Source: Plantago elongata
Lineage: Eukaryota > Streptophyta > Magnoliopsida > Lamiales > Plantaginaceae
Assembly (NCBI GenBank): GCA_036897095.1
Contig: JAYMSP010000869.1
Coordinates: 1 to 39,868, forward strand
Direction: 5' to 3'
DNA length: 39,868 nt
The position numbers were made by a program, and so were the translations under genes. How positions within the stretch are numbered: position 1 is the stretch's first letter; every line of letters starts with the position of its first letter. Under the pieces are notes generated by a model that ran no database searches, was not told where the DNA came from, and worked only from the letters and a program-made list of their open reading frames with translations. Positions 1-11,460 of the stretch are shown piece by piece.

Positions 1-2687
1 GGGGGGGATTACCTGTTCATTAGCTGTTGGAGGGAGACCACCAACATAGACTCGCCGAGCATGTCGTGTAGCCTATTAATCGAAAACATAAGATTTAAAT
101 ATTTGATGTTCAAATGAAACTAATAAAGAAGATGATATGACATAATTAACCTGCTGGGTCATCGCCTGTACAGGCACCATTGGGACGCCTACAAACTGCC
201 ATAAAATCAAAATGTAAAAAAGTGGGAATTTCTAAACAAAGAGTATATAAAACAAGCAAAGGAAAATATTATTAGAGTACAAGACCTGTCCAGGCATCGT
301 GGGTAACATGTTTGGAAACATTCCAGGAAGGGTAGCAGAGGCACCGGTCAGCTGACCTGTATAGACAAAACAAATTATATCCCAATAGTAGAGTTGCTCA
401 ACTCTTCTGAAACGAAAGAGTGAGATGTGATATATTTTTTACAATGCTTAAGAGTCAATTATTGTTGTTCTGGAGACGCTATAGTCTTGCTAAGTTGCTA
501 TTGACTAAAAACTCATGAATAAAACAGCTCATTAACTATAAATGTTTGTAAAAGCTACCAAATGTATGATCCTGGTTGAAGATGGACAGGACCTGTATTG
601 TTTCTCCCTTGTACATAAAAGCTACAGAAGTCGGCTCACGCCCATTGTCAGCACATTGGGGCTAGTAGCCTAACATTGCCTTCTTAGAACATAACATAGG
701 ACATACAAAACAAACAAACAAACAACAAACACAACAAGAAACCAAAACCCTCTCAGTTTCAATCAGAAGTAAATATATAATAAGAAAAACTAAATAGCAA
801 TACTAGGGAACAATACCCCAAATAGTGGATATGAGCAACTAATAATACCCAGTAGCTTACCGAAACGTAACCATGAATTTTGATACAAACTTTGCAAGCT
901 ATACAAAGAAAGAATGGAGGTTATACTATAAAGAAGTTATACTGGAATTAAGTAGATGTACCTCCAGTAGCCATAGCAGTATTGGGAAGAAGAGCAGCAG
1001 GTGGTGCCATGTCAAAACCACTCATCCTTTTGCTGTAACATTTCAATCATCAGAAGAGAAGCCAACAACAATAAAATTATGGCTGGGACCAATGAACTAA
1101 CTAAAACCAACAAATATATGCACAGGCTCATTATGCACTACAATACATCTCCAATCATGGAAACCACAAGTCAAGAACTTTTATTAGGTGAATTAAGGGA
1201 GTACGATTCCATGATAACTCTTTCAGCAGCCCACAAGCATCCTTAACTACAGTAGCCACTGAATGGCCATCAAAGCCCAGGCATGGATATTAAAATACTC
1301 AATGAGTATTATGCTAACAGGTCCTCTAGGAGAGAAGGTAATTTGTTCTTCCAAATCCTTTCATCATGTAGCATTCAGTCTATTCAGCTTTGTAACTTGA
1401 GCCGGAAAGTTCTATGATAATTCATATTTTTTATATCTTAATTATTGTAATCAGTTTTAAAGGAAGACCATGGACATTTTAGGGATCAAACTCGATGTAT
1501 GAAGCAACCCAAAGATAATGAGCAACGAAAACAAATTTAGTTACAGTCATGTCATCTCAAATATCTTCACATACAAAATAGAGAGAGAAATGCTACCTCT
1601 TAGAGCGCTCCCGGGAACGCGACCTTGATTTGTGCTCAGATTTAGGCCTGGATCGAGATCTAGACCGGCGTCTGTGCCTATCCTCTCTACCTCTATCATA
1701 ACCTCTCCGCCTGCAAGCCAGAGTATCAGTAATCATATAAAGGTCATGTAGATAACATCCTACACGCGACTGAAAACATAGACCCTAGCAGTATAGGGTT
1801 CAAGGAAGTTGCAGCTGCAATTAAGTTCAAAAACCAAAGAAACTAGCACACTGACAAAAAAAAAGGCATCTGGGACCAGATGAAAAGAATGGGTAACAGT
1901 TTATCACCTTTCAGAATCACGGGGTCTATAATAATCATCATCTTCACCCCTGTCTCTAGTTCTTTCCCTCTCTTTTCTATCACTGTGATCTCGGTGACGG
2001 TCGCGATGATGACGATCACGGTCCCTCTCGCGGTCTCTGTCCCGATCTCTGCCTCTATCCCTGTCCCTCTCTCGATCTTTATCCTTGTCACGTTCTTTAT
2101 CACGGCCTCTTTCTCTTTCCTTATCCCTGCTTCTAGAGGATGCTCTCTCCATGTCTCTGTCATTGTCAAGGGATCCATGCTGCAGAAAATTCATGTAATA
2201 TCAATGTGACAGTCTTGGAAACATGTATAAGCTTTAATGCATCAACAAGCAAACTGAAAAGAAAAACATAATCGCTAAATAGTACTTCTACTACTTGTAG
2301 TAGAGACTATTTTAATATATTGCTCACAAAGAAGATTATACAAAGCAATTAGTGGCACACTACTACAATGGTCATCCAGTATGCTCTCTAAAGTACAACT
2401 CGTGTTGGTGACATTGAATCGGAATTGATACATCATCATAAGCTAACCACTAACTGCCAGGCTTTCCATTTTAATGATTAATGCTTCAAAATTCAGTAGC
2501 TCCAAACATAGCGAGACAATTAATCACTATTGATTCCAGATCTTAAATATATGTATGCAAGCCTGTGTGAGCTGCAGCATACCTTGGAGCTTGCATTTGG
2601 TGAGCCTTTGTGAGCCTGTTCCAATTTTACTAATGCATCTGGAGATTCTCCACGTGGTGAATTTCCATCAAACTCGTAACTTGACAT
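1..2687 (-). CDS. U2AF65: Splicing factor U2AF large subunit (U2AF65), N-terminal part, runs off left edge
   Basis: U2AF65 binds the polypyrimidine tract upstream of 3' splice sites in the nucleus and recruits U2 snRNP. Coding exons, in order: 2687-2583, 2179-1908, 1710-1597, 1032-962, 356-286, 195-151, 72-13. Together they give 738 bases (246 codons) with matching phases and GT-AG borders. The protein starts MSSYEFDGNSPRG. A long Arg/Asp/Glu repeat region follows (exon 2179-1908), then an RS stretch (exon 1710-1597) and the plant-typical SGFDMAPPAALLPNT. After that come LPGMFPNMLPTMPGQ, VPVQAMTQQ and the start of RRM1, ARRVYVGGLPPTANEQ. The rest of RRM1, RRM2 and the C-terminal UHM lie beyond the left edge. 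The start codon lies directly behind a 3' splice site, so the leader is spliced. Motifs seen; family assignment from known plant U2AF65 proteins. Confidence 0.95.
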
Positions 2688-3715
2688 CTGAGAAACAGAA
2701 AACCAAAAAGAAAGAAATATTTGTCAATCACCATTTGTTGCAGAATAAAAACAAAAGCAGGATCAGAACCTGATTTCAAAGTTTCAAATTCTTAACAGTA
2801 AACATAGTGCTGCATGACGAATGCAATTACAACAAAATTAGAACATAAGATTACAGGGCGAACATGCAACACAAGAACATTGATGGATGAAACAGTAATT
2901 CTGAAGCTCTCATATACCAAGTAGCATGACCTAAAGTCTCACATTCCTAAAATTTAATATCGATGCTGCATGACAAACACTATCACAACAATATTAACAC
3001 ACAGAGGCACAAATTGCAGTTCGGTACTTAGCTACGGGGCAAACACCCAACGAGAATAAATATGGTTAAGACACAGTTTTCTGAAACTCTCATTTAAGTA
3101 GTAGCATGATCTTATTCACTTCACAGAGAATAAGCAAGCCAGTTGAAAAAAGAAAAATAAAACAGGCCAGAAAAAACACACATATGGTTCGCATGAAGTA
3201 ATACATACAGTAACAAAATCACGAACCAATCTGGAACTCTGAGTCTCAATAAGACGATTCGAGTTAAAAGTTAAAACAGATTGAAGAGGGGAACCGCATG
3301 ATGTTAGTCAGGTCATTAAATTAAAAAAGACAAATAAATAAGCATTTGAAAACTCGGTTGCAGAAATCTCAAATTCCTAGAACTCAGCCCTAAAAATACT
3401 AAACAATCAGGCAAAGATTCAGCAGAAACACACAAAAACGTAAAAACCAAATTCTGAATCTCTTATTCGTTTCACACAAAAGAAGGAAGCTAATTGAATC
3501 AACAATTAAGCAACATACGAAATTCGAGAGACACAGGCATGTAACCTAGATCTTCAATTTAAGGAATAGAAACGCAGATTCTGTAACGGAGTTATCGTCT
3601 AATCACGCAGATCTGGAACAATTCATAAAGATGGAGATAGATAGAGTACCGTTTATGACGAAACCCTAATTGGTAATGCCTCTCTCTATCTCTATTCTCT
3701 CTCTCAAATCAACCA
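2688..3715 (-). other. Spliced 5' leader of the U2AF65 gene (non-coding exon plus intron)
   Basis: A leader exon, about 3715 to 3650, ends AAACG before a GTACT donor (3649-3648). The acceptor CTCAG ends at 2688, just before the ATG. The intron of about 960 bases holds no convincing coding sequence. A long intron in the 5' leader is common in plant housekeeping genes and often raises expression; that role is inferred here. The 5' end of the exon is estimated from the TATA box, not observed. Confidence 0.65.
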
Positions 3716-3738
3716 ACCGAGCTTTTGTTTCGACCACG

Positions 3739-3748
3739 CTTATATATA
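3739..3748 (-). promoter_or_regulatory. TATA box of the U2AF65 gene
   Basis: On the minus strand the sequence reads GTATATATAAGC, about 25-35 bases upstream of the CT/GA-rich leader that begins near 3715. No other clear element was seen. Confidence 0.6.
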
Positions 3749-3973
3749 CGGGCCTCTCACCCGCTATGTCACCACTTGTCGCATCATTAGAACTAGAATT
3801 AGGGTAGGAGAAACTAGAGTCCCCAAAGATTCATGAAAATTCTACACAAAATTAATTCAGCCACACAATTAATAATTACAATAATACGTCACTTATAAAT
3901 ACACAAAAATATACAACTTAAATATAATTAATATATAATAATATAGTACTCTCAGAACTCTCACAAAATCTTA

Positions 3974-4122
3974 AGGGCTAATTGGTCAGGCATTTAAATG
4001 CCTCCATTTGGCTCGATGAACAGTGATTTGGCCTAAAATACACTTCAAATACCCCCATTTTAATTCCATTTCAAACAAAATTTCATCAAAATCCCCATTC
4101 AAATGCCATGCCAATCAGCCCC
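3974..4122. mobile_element. Tourist-like (PIF/Harbinger) MITE, copy 1
   Basis: A 149-bp element with terminal inverted repeats: AGGGCTAATTGG at the left and CCAATCAGCCCC at the right, so the consensus terminus is GGGGCTGATTGG. It is flanked on both sides by TTA (3971-3973 and 4123-4125), the 3-bp target duplication typical of PIF/Harbinger elements. It has no coding capacity. A second copy in the opposite orientation lies at 37541-37699. Confidence 0.8.
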
Positions 4123-4284
4123 TTAAACTTTTATAAGTTTTTGTACTTAGGGTAAATCGCTCTATATACATGAAGAAGTCTCATAAGAAACAGTCTTTAG
4201 TTATAACTAGAAACATGATCAATTTACTATTAAACATGATCTTATAAACATGATCCGGGTCAATATCATTTTACGCGGATCCTC

Positions 4285-4780
4285 TAGCGGTTCAATATCA
4301 TAGCTTTTTGAGTTGAGATCATAGGAGTTTAGTCTGAAATCAAAGTTTTTTTGTGTTGACACCATATTGGTTTAGTTGAGATCACGGTGTTTGGTTTGAT
4401 ATCATAATTTTTTGAGTTGATATCACAATTTCTTAGTCTGAGATCATAGTGTTGTTTTGATATCATAGATTTTTAGTTAAGATCATAATTTATTTTATTT
4501 TGATAACATAATGAGTTTTTAGTTGAGATCATAGTGTGATTTTAGTTAATATCATAATCTTTTGAGTTGTTAACATATTTTTTTAGTCTAAGATCACAAT
4601 GTTGTGCTGACACCATACTATTTTTAGTTGAGATCATAGGTTTTCGTCTGATAACATAGTGTGTTTTTAGTTGAGATCATAGTATTTCGTTTGATATCAT
4701 AGTCTTTTAAGTTGATATCATAGTGTTTTAGTCTGAGATCATTATTTTTTTAGTTGAGATCATAGTGTTTGGTTTGATAT
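4285..4780. repeat. Degenerate tandem array of about 21-bp AT-rich units
   Basis: Units alternate between forms such as AGTTGAGATCATAGTGTTTG and GTTTGATATCATAGTTTTT, repeated more than 20 times with many substitutions. The four variants tend to recur in the same order, suggesting a higher-order period of about 85 bp. The array stops abruptly at 4780, where the copia LTR begins. I see no gene from 3780 to 4780 other than the MITE. Confidence 0.75.
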
Positions 4781-5749
4781 TGTAAGAATTTTAGCTAACA
4801 ATGAGGCTAGTCTATTAGTTTGCACATCAATCAAATGGGCCCACACGTTTCGGAATGAAGTTCCTTAATCATGAATAATCAACTATAGTAGTAGAAGACA
4901 CTTGAAAAAGAATAACTAAAATTCATTGAAATGTGAAATAGTTATTCAAGCTCAAAGTGTGTTGGTTGATGCATTGAATATGGAATGCCAATAGTTGGAA
5001 TATGGAAAGTCTCACATTGTTAAAAGTGAGGAAGAAAGAGCTACTTATTAGCTATTGGATTGAGCTAAATGGATGGGCCCTTAGGGTAACCCATGCTTTT
5101 GGAAGGGGGAGGATTAGATGCTCCTTGCTCGACCATACGTGCCAGTCTGAAGCCGGGTCTGGGTTCGTGGGTTCACGGGCCACGGGTCGCGGGTCTTAAA
5201 GAGACTATTATCTTTTTGGGCCATAAACATATTGTGCTTGATCAAGCCCAATGATGTAAACGGCCCAGTCCAATTGGTTGGTCTGAATAGCGAACAGTTC
5301 TGTCCGTTTTGGTTTGAGTTTGAGCGAATCGGTTTAACCATTCGCCAAAGGATGTAACCAAAATGAAAATTTCAAATAGGTGTGCCTGTTCAAATTTTTA
5401 TTTCTGCAGGGACCTTTTCGCGAAAAGGAGCAACTATTCAGATTGCAACTCTTCGATATTATAAATAGACACTCCAAGAATCAAATTCAACACACAAAAC
5501 CCAATTCTTTCTTCCTTCTCTCTTTCTCTCTATAGCCTGAAGAATCCTTTGTTGTAGTAGTTCACAGAGTTACTGTTCGAGTGCTTGAACACTAACTCAA
5601 ATACTAATGTTCTATATTGGGAGACTATTTGCTAAGTAAACCGTGAGCACCAGAGCGGGGCAAATACAGTCTTAATGAATAAGACCCAGCCTTTGCTCAG
5701 CAGTCTAATCAACATTCTGCCCCATTCGATACACCAACAAAAACCAACA
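4781..5749 (+). repeat. 5' LTR of the copia element
   Basis: A 969-bp LTR, TGTAAG to CCAACA, matching 11461-12441 throughout and diverging from it exactly at its end. It contains a TATA box (TATAAATAG, 5460-5468). Transcription would therefore start near 5490, leaving an R-U5 region of about 260 bases. Confidence 0.95.
5413..5468 (+). promoter_or_regulatory. LTR promoter: 16-bp palindrome and TATA box
   Basis: CCTTTTCGCGAAAAGG (5413-5428) is a perfect palindrome about 31 bases upstream of TATAAATAG (5460-5468). In the 3' LTR the TATA box is kept (12152-12160) and the palindrome has one change (CGAAAATG). Regulatory function is inferred from position only. Confidence 0.55.
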
Positions 5750-5778
5750 ATTAAGACTGTATTTTATGTGTATCGAAT

Positions 5779-6632
5779 ATGTCTACTGCTGCTGTTACTG
5801 CCCCTCGAATGAATGTTGCTCCTGCTAACCATGGGGAGAAACAAGAGAAGCTCATGGGGTCGAACTTCAAGTAGTGAAAACAGAAGATGAGGTTCTACTT
5901 GACAACAATTAGGTTCGCAAGTTACCTCACTGCTGAAACTCCTGCTCCACCCACTCTGCAGGAGATTGATGAGAACATGGAAGCAATGGAGAAGAAGGCC
6001 GCTGAAGAAGAAAATAAAGTAATGCAACTGTCCAATGATGCTTGGATGAATGCAGATTTAATGTATAAGAACTACATTCTGAATTGTCTTTCAAATGTTC
6101 TACACTGATTTCTGCTCTGTCAGTACCACAAGAGAGATGTGGGAGAAACTAGACAGGAAGTACTATGCACATGATGTCAGTGCTAAGAAGTTCATTGTGG
6201 GAAAGTTTTTGAACTTCAGGATGCATGACTCGAAATCTGTGATGAGTCAGGTTCTGGAGTTCAAATGATTCTCCATGATTTGGAACAAGAGGGCATGTTT
6301 CCCAATGAGTCTGTCCTGGTCTCTTCATTGATTGAGAAACTACCTTCATCATGGAACGAGTTCATGAGCTATATCATGTTGAAGACTAAGGAGATGAGGC
6401 TTGAAGAGTTGATCATTAAGCTCCAGATTCAGGAAGACAACCGCAAGGCTTTGGCAAAGAGAAGCAACTTATTGAGTCAAAGGCTCACCTTGTTGATTCC
6501 AAGGGGAATCCCAGTAAGAAATGCAAGCAACACCCTAGTGACGTGAAGTCTCAGGGAAATTTTGGGAAACCTGGACCTACTAGGAGGATCAAGGGAAATT
6601 GCTACAATTGTTGTAAGCCTAGGCACATGAAG
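5779..6632 (+). pseudogene. copia gag, N-terminal and central part, broken
   Basis: The reading starts ATGTCTACTGCTGCTG, 29 bases after the LTR, and shows the usual copia capsid pattern: an N-terminal segment with FYLTTIRFASYLTAE, then the UBN2/retrotran_gag-like region with IEKLPSSWNEF and EELIIKLQIQE. Stops and at least three frame changes lie between 5870 and 6550. The first half of a CCHC zinc knuckle (CYNC, then H) sits at about 6600-6630, where the solo LTR cuts in. The region does not make a full gag protein. Confidence 0.85.
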
Positions 6633-7572
6633 TGTAACAGCCCGGGATCTGGTCCAGACGTCAAGGATTGTGTCGAACATCAAAATATTATTTAAATATC
6701 AAAATATTATTTATTATAAATCTCAAAATATTATTTATTACAATCTCCAAAGGTACTAGATACTTCGAAACATGAACACACGCTTATACTATTGGATCAG
6801 CAGCGGAAACCATTCAGTTCATTGGTATGCCTATGAACTGAATCGGCCACGTCTCCTATTCCCCGTCCGTTCATCCTTGCTACGTAGCCTCTTCCTCAAC
6901 CATTCACACTCTGTTCCACCCACGTGCAGTGGCGGCCGGTCGGTGGAGGCGGCTCGAGGTGGTCGGCTGGCACGAGGGGATACGGTGGTTTGGCGTGGTG
7001 AATGGTAATTGGCGCGGAGGAATTGATATTGGTACGGTCAGGCATGCGCGGAGAGGGGCACCGACGTGGTGGCTCGGGCGGAAGCAGGTGGTTCCGGAGT
7101 TTTGGCACGGTGGAGGATAATTGGGCATGGTCGAAGATGGAGGAAATGGGGAACATACGGGCTGTGGGAAATTTGGGGAAGATGATGATATAAGATGACC
7201 AAAATACCCTCACTTAAAATTAAAAGGAAAGAAGGAGCTAGGGGTAACTTTGTCTTTTTACCATTATATACAACTGATTCGTTCTGGCTTCTAAACGACT
7301 CACAAATAAATTCCAAAAAAATGGAAAATCGATTCTCGGACATTTGTCAAGTCGTTCTCGAGCCACCGGAAAAATAAAAAAAAATATTTTATAATTTTTA
7401 TTATTATTTTATTCGTTAAATAACTAAATCCTATTTTAACGTCGAATCCGCTCGGCGTTAAATTTCTAACTCAACCTAATATACTTATGTAATATTTTCA
7501 CTCGTACAAAATAATAAAATTAATAATTTATTAAATTATCGAAAAAAACGGAGAATTTTAGCGGACCTTACA
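6633..7572. mobile_element. Solo LTR (940 bp) of a TGTAACAGCCC family, inserted in the copia gag
   Basis: The sequence starts TGTAACAGCCC and ends CGGACCTTACA, with TG...CA ends and a perfect 5-bp target duplication TGAAG (6628-6632 and 7573-7577). Removing it and one TGAAG restores the CCHC spacing of the gag zinc knuckle, which fixes both borders. No internal retroelement genes are present, so it is a solo LTR or a very short non-autonomous element. Its first ~35 and last ~400 bases resemble the 3.5-kb element at 26140-29666. A Ty3/gypsy (chromovirus-like) origin is a guess. Open frames inside it on both strands look non-coding. Confidence 0.9.
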
Positions 7573-8237
7573 TGAAGGCTGATTGTCACCAACTCAAGAA
7601 GGAGAAGGCTAATGTTGCAGAAGCAAAGGGTAACCCAATGGAGGAGGATTTGGTTAACTCCTTTGCTAGTGTGGTCTTGGAGACAAATATTGTTGAAAAT
7701 CCGACACAGTGGTGGATTGATACGGGTGCGACTCGACACATCTGTTCTGACATGGGCTCTTTCTCCACCTACACTTTGGTGAATGATAAGAAATTGTTCA
7801 TGGGGAATGATGCTACATCTGAAGTGAAGGGAGTTAGCAAAGTGGTTTTGAAGATGACTTTCGAGAAGGAACTCATACTAAACGAAGTGATGCACTTTCT
7901 AGATATCCGCAAGAATTTGGTGTCCGGACATTTGCTTGTTAGGGCATGTTTTAAGTTGACTTTTGATTCTGGTCAGTTTGTAATGATGAAAAATGATTAG
8001 TTTGTGGGGGAAGGCTACACATGTGATGGGCTCTTCAAAATGTCTGTAATGTATGTCCTACGCTCCTTTGTGAGCAATGAAAAGAATGCTTCTACTTACT
8101 TGACTGAGTCTCCTAATTTATGGCACCATAGATTAGGACATACAAACTACAATGCGATTCAGAAATTAATTAAAACGAATCATTTGTCGTCCTTTGGAAT
8201 CAACCCTCAAAGTCAAGAGCACCATTTCATTCTGTGA
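7573..8237 (+). pseudogene. copia zinc knuckle end, protease and GAG-pre-integrase region
   Basis: The frame resumes with the last Cys of the zinc knuckle (ADCHQLKKEKANV). It then reaches the aspartic protease active site WWIDTGATRHICSD (DTG at about 7719-7727), so the catalytic triad is intact. A stop at 7998-8000 interrupts it. The next frame carries the integrase zinc-binding start LWHHRLGHTNYNAIQKL (HHRLGH is the conserved motif). The following Cys pair is not seen. The region does not code for a complete protein. Confidence 0.9.
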
Positions 8238-8850
8238 TTAGAACCACGTCTCCTCTAAAATTAATTCATAGTGACTTATATGACTTAAAATTTGTGCAAA
8301 CTAGAGGAGGGAAAAAATATTTTGTTACTTTCTATTGATGATTGCACTAGGTATTGTTATGTTTATTTGCTAAGGAGTAAGGATGAAACCTTAGGAGCAT
8401 TTAAACATTAGAAAACTGAAATTGAGAATCAACTTTATACTCGAATTAAGTAATTCGAAGTGATAGAGGTGGAGAATATACATAACCACTTGAAGAATAT
8501 TGCTCACAGTTTGGCATTATTCATCAAACCACTGCTCCATATTCTCCTCAATCTAACTGTATTGATGAATGCAAGAATCGTACTCTAAAGGAGATGATGA
8601 ATGCACTATTACTAGATTATGGGGGCTATTCTCATGGCCACTACTATTCTTAACAGAATACCCCCAGAAAGATAGCGATGTTACTCCATATGAATTATGG
8701 AAAGGTCACAAGCCTTCGTATCAACACTTGAAAGTGTGTGGCTGCTTGGCCAAGTTAGTAATACCTAAACCAAAGCAAGTAAAGATTGGACCAAAGACTG
8801 CAAATTGCATAATTATAGGATATGCAAATAACAGTACTGGACATTCATGA
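8238..8850 (+). pseudogene. copia integrase core, broken
   Basis: Short in-frame pieces of the DDE integrase core can be read. They are [10 protein letters not shown] (first catalytic Asp), a piece near DDCTRYCYVYLLRSKDET, and DECKNRTLKEMMNA, which corresponds to the usual catalytic Glu region ERKNRTLKEM. GKGxKPSYQHLKVCGCLA-like sequence near 8700-8760 matches the downstream integrase region. Stops and frameshifts occur every 50-150 bases. Confidence 0.8.
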
Positions 8851-8974
8851 AGGAATTGCCATTGAATTAAGGAATGCAGAATTCTTTGAAGAAGTTTTTC
8901 CTAGGAAGGAAAAGAAAGAAATAGTTTCTCGTAAATGAGACTATGAAACAACAACATAGTCAAATGTGAGGACC

Positions 8975-9072
8975 CTAGTGGTGGTCCTTGTGGGGGCCCA
9001 GTGGTGGTCCATGTGAGGCCCCCAGTAGTTGTCCTTGTGGGGGCACCTGTAGTTGTCCCTGACCCAAGTGGC
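8975..9072 (+). repeat. 24-bp tandem repeat in the integrase-RT linker of the copia element
   Basis: AGTGGTGGTCC-type repeats start at 8977, 9000, 9024 and 9048, a 23-24-bp period encoding about eight residues rich in Pro, Gly and Cys. Linkers between integrase and reverse transcriptase are commonly low in complexity in copia elements. Confidence 0.7.
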
Positions 9073-9345
9073 CCTTATGCAGAATTTCATGGTGTACCTC
9101 TGAAAAATGTTGCAGAACCTATAGGTTCAGCTCCTCTAGATGATGCTACATAACCTAAAGTATTACCACCAGAGAATTCTGCAGAACCTGAAGGCTCACA
9201 TCAAGAGAACGTTGAGGTTCATGATGTCGAGCCAAGGAGGAGTAAGCGAGCTAGGACTCAAAAAGACTTTGGTTCTGATTTTCTCACATACCTTGTGGAA
9301 AATGAGCCTAGGACTATTCAAGAGGCGATGTCCACTCTTGAAGCC

Positions 9346-10843
9346 CCCTTTTGGAAAAGGCCATTGAAAGTGAAATGGATTCCATCCTGCAAAATCATAC
9401 TTGGGAAGTGGTTGACCTTCCTCTGGGAAATAATCCATTGAGTTGCAAGTGGATACTCAAACGCAAGTATAAAGCAGATGGAACCATTGATAAATACAAG
9501 GCTCGTCTAGTGGTCAAAGTCTATAGACAAAAGGAGGAACTTGACTATTTTGATACATACTCGCCTGTGTCAAGAATAACTTGCATTAGAGTATTCATTG
9601 CCATAGCTGCACTATGTGGTTTTGAGATACATCAAATGGATGTTAAAACTGCTTTCCTAAATGGAGATTTAGACGAGGAAATTTATATGGACCAACCTGA
9701 AGGGTACGTGGTTCTAGGATAAGAGAAGAAGGTCTGTCGTATTGCTAAGTTAGTGTACGAACTCAAGCAAGCCCCTAAACAATGGCACGAAAAATTTGAC
9801 AACACATTGCGATCAAAGGAATTTTCTATAAATGAGTGTGATAAGTGTGTCTATGTGAAGGGGAACGCTGAATCCTTTGTCATGATATGCTTATATGTAC
9901 ATATGACATGCTTACTGGAAGTAGCCTGTATTTGATCTTAAAAACAAAATAAATGTTGAAACAACTTTTTGACATGAAAGACTTGGGTATAGTAGATTTA
10001 ATCTTAGGGATTAAGGTCTCTAGAACTCCTGAGGGATTGGTGCTTTCACAATCTCACTGCATTGAAGAGATTCTAAAGAGATATGAGGTCTTTAACCGTC
10101 AATGTGTAAGGACACCAACGTGCGAATTTTTGTGTTTGGACAAACACTTAGGTAATCCAGTAAATCAAACGCAATATGCTCGGGTAATTGGCAGTTTAAT
10201 GTACGTGATGAACTGCACTCGTCCTGATATTGCTTTTGCAGTTAACAAGTTGGCTAGTTTTACGCGTAATCCGGGAATTGCCCACTGGAAAGCTCTACCT
10301 CATCTATTGGGATACTTAAAGGCCACAATAGATCATGGATTACACTATGGAAGATATCCAACAATATTGGAAGGATACAGTGATGCAAATTGGATATCTG
10401 ATAGTACAAACACCAAGTCCACTAGTGGTTATGTGTTTACCATTGGTGGCGGTGTTGTTTGATGGAAAGCCTCTAATCATACATGCATCGCCCGATCCAC
10501 GATGGGATCGGAATTTATAGCTTTGGACAAAGTTGGAGAAGAAGCCAAGTGGCTTTGAGAATTTTTAGAGGATATTCCTTGTTGGGATAAGCCCGTGCCT
10601 TCTGTAACAATTCATAGTGACAGTATGTCGGCATTAGGAAGGGCAACAAACAATATATATAATGGAAAGTCTAGACACATACGTCGAAGACATAAAACCA
10701 TTAGGTAGTTGGTCTCTACGGGGGTTATCACTATTGATTACGTAATATCAAAGGATAATATTGCGGATCTGCTAACCAAAGCGCTACCGAGGGATCAAGG
10801 GCACTACTTGTCTAGGGGATTGGGCTTAAGACCCACAAAATAA
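9346..10843 (+). pseudogene. copia reverse transcriptase and RNase H, broken
   Basis: The RT begins near MEKAIESEMDSILQNHTWEV, with WILKRKYKADGTIDKYKARL, YSPVSRITCIRV and HQMDVKTAFLNGDLDEEIYM (first catalytic Asp). Stops occur at 9719-9721 and later. The second catalytic motif, normally YVDD, is lost: at about 9893-9915 it reads LYVHMTCLL because of a small insertion and substitution. The connection and RNase H parts follow, with GYSDANWISD (catalytic Asp), SEFIALDKVGEEAKWL and the C-terminal LTKALPRDQ, ending at the TAA at 10841-10843. The RT cannot be active. Confidence 0.92.
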
Positions 10844-11460
10844 GAAAGTTTATGGTGGCAACCCAATCATACTGACTGGAGATCTCAAGAATTTGATTCA
10901 ATGGGACAACTGAACTGTAAATGACCAGTTTGCGCCTCGTGAAGTTTTGCTCTTCGAGGTAGGAGCACTTAGGAGTTACTAACTCCACTTGCGCCATTCC
11001 CGAGAAAGACACTTTAAGTGCTCCTGCAGAGCGGGCGGAGGATGAGTAACTAAACTCTTAATGATCTTTGAAGAAGATTCTTAATCTCTTTAGCTTAAGA
11101 GCGGAGCATTGGCAGGATGCTCTTAGAATGAGATCACCTATTTGGGTGTGAAGTATGAGAGGCTGCTTCAAACGAGAACACCCATGAATCTGAGCAGTCA
11201 ATGGCCTTTAACGGACTGAGAATAGGAATGAGGCAATAAGGAAAGTTATTATGTTGATATCATTGTCTTGGTTTACACAAAACGTCGACCTGTTCAAGGC
11301 ATCACGTCCACTGGGTGGGAAGTAAATCCGATGGTATTCTACTAGGGACGATGATCAATGCCACTCACAATCGATCCCGATGCAATATGATTTTCCGCAG
11401 GTTATTCTGGCTAGAGCACCCCTTTGTGCTGTGGGCATCAATTCTCTTTCATGTGGGGAT

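Noticed and set aside
1..7. Run of G at the left edge
   Set aside because: Seven bases inside a U2AF65 intron at the window border; too short to interpret and possibly an assembly edge.
1880..2209. Plus-strand frame of 109 codons
   Set aside because: It is the antisense of the Arg/Asp-rich exon of U2AF65, which has matching splice sites and family motifs.
7038..7343. Several overlapping 60-105-codon frames in the 940-bp solo LTR
   Set aside because: They occur on both strands in a G+C-rich part of the LTR and resemble no protein.
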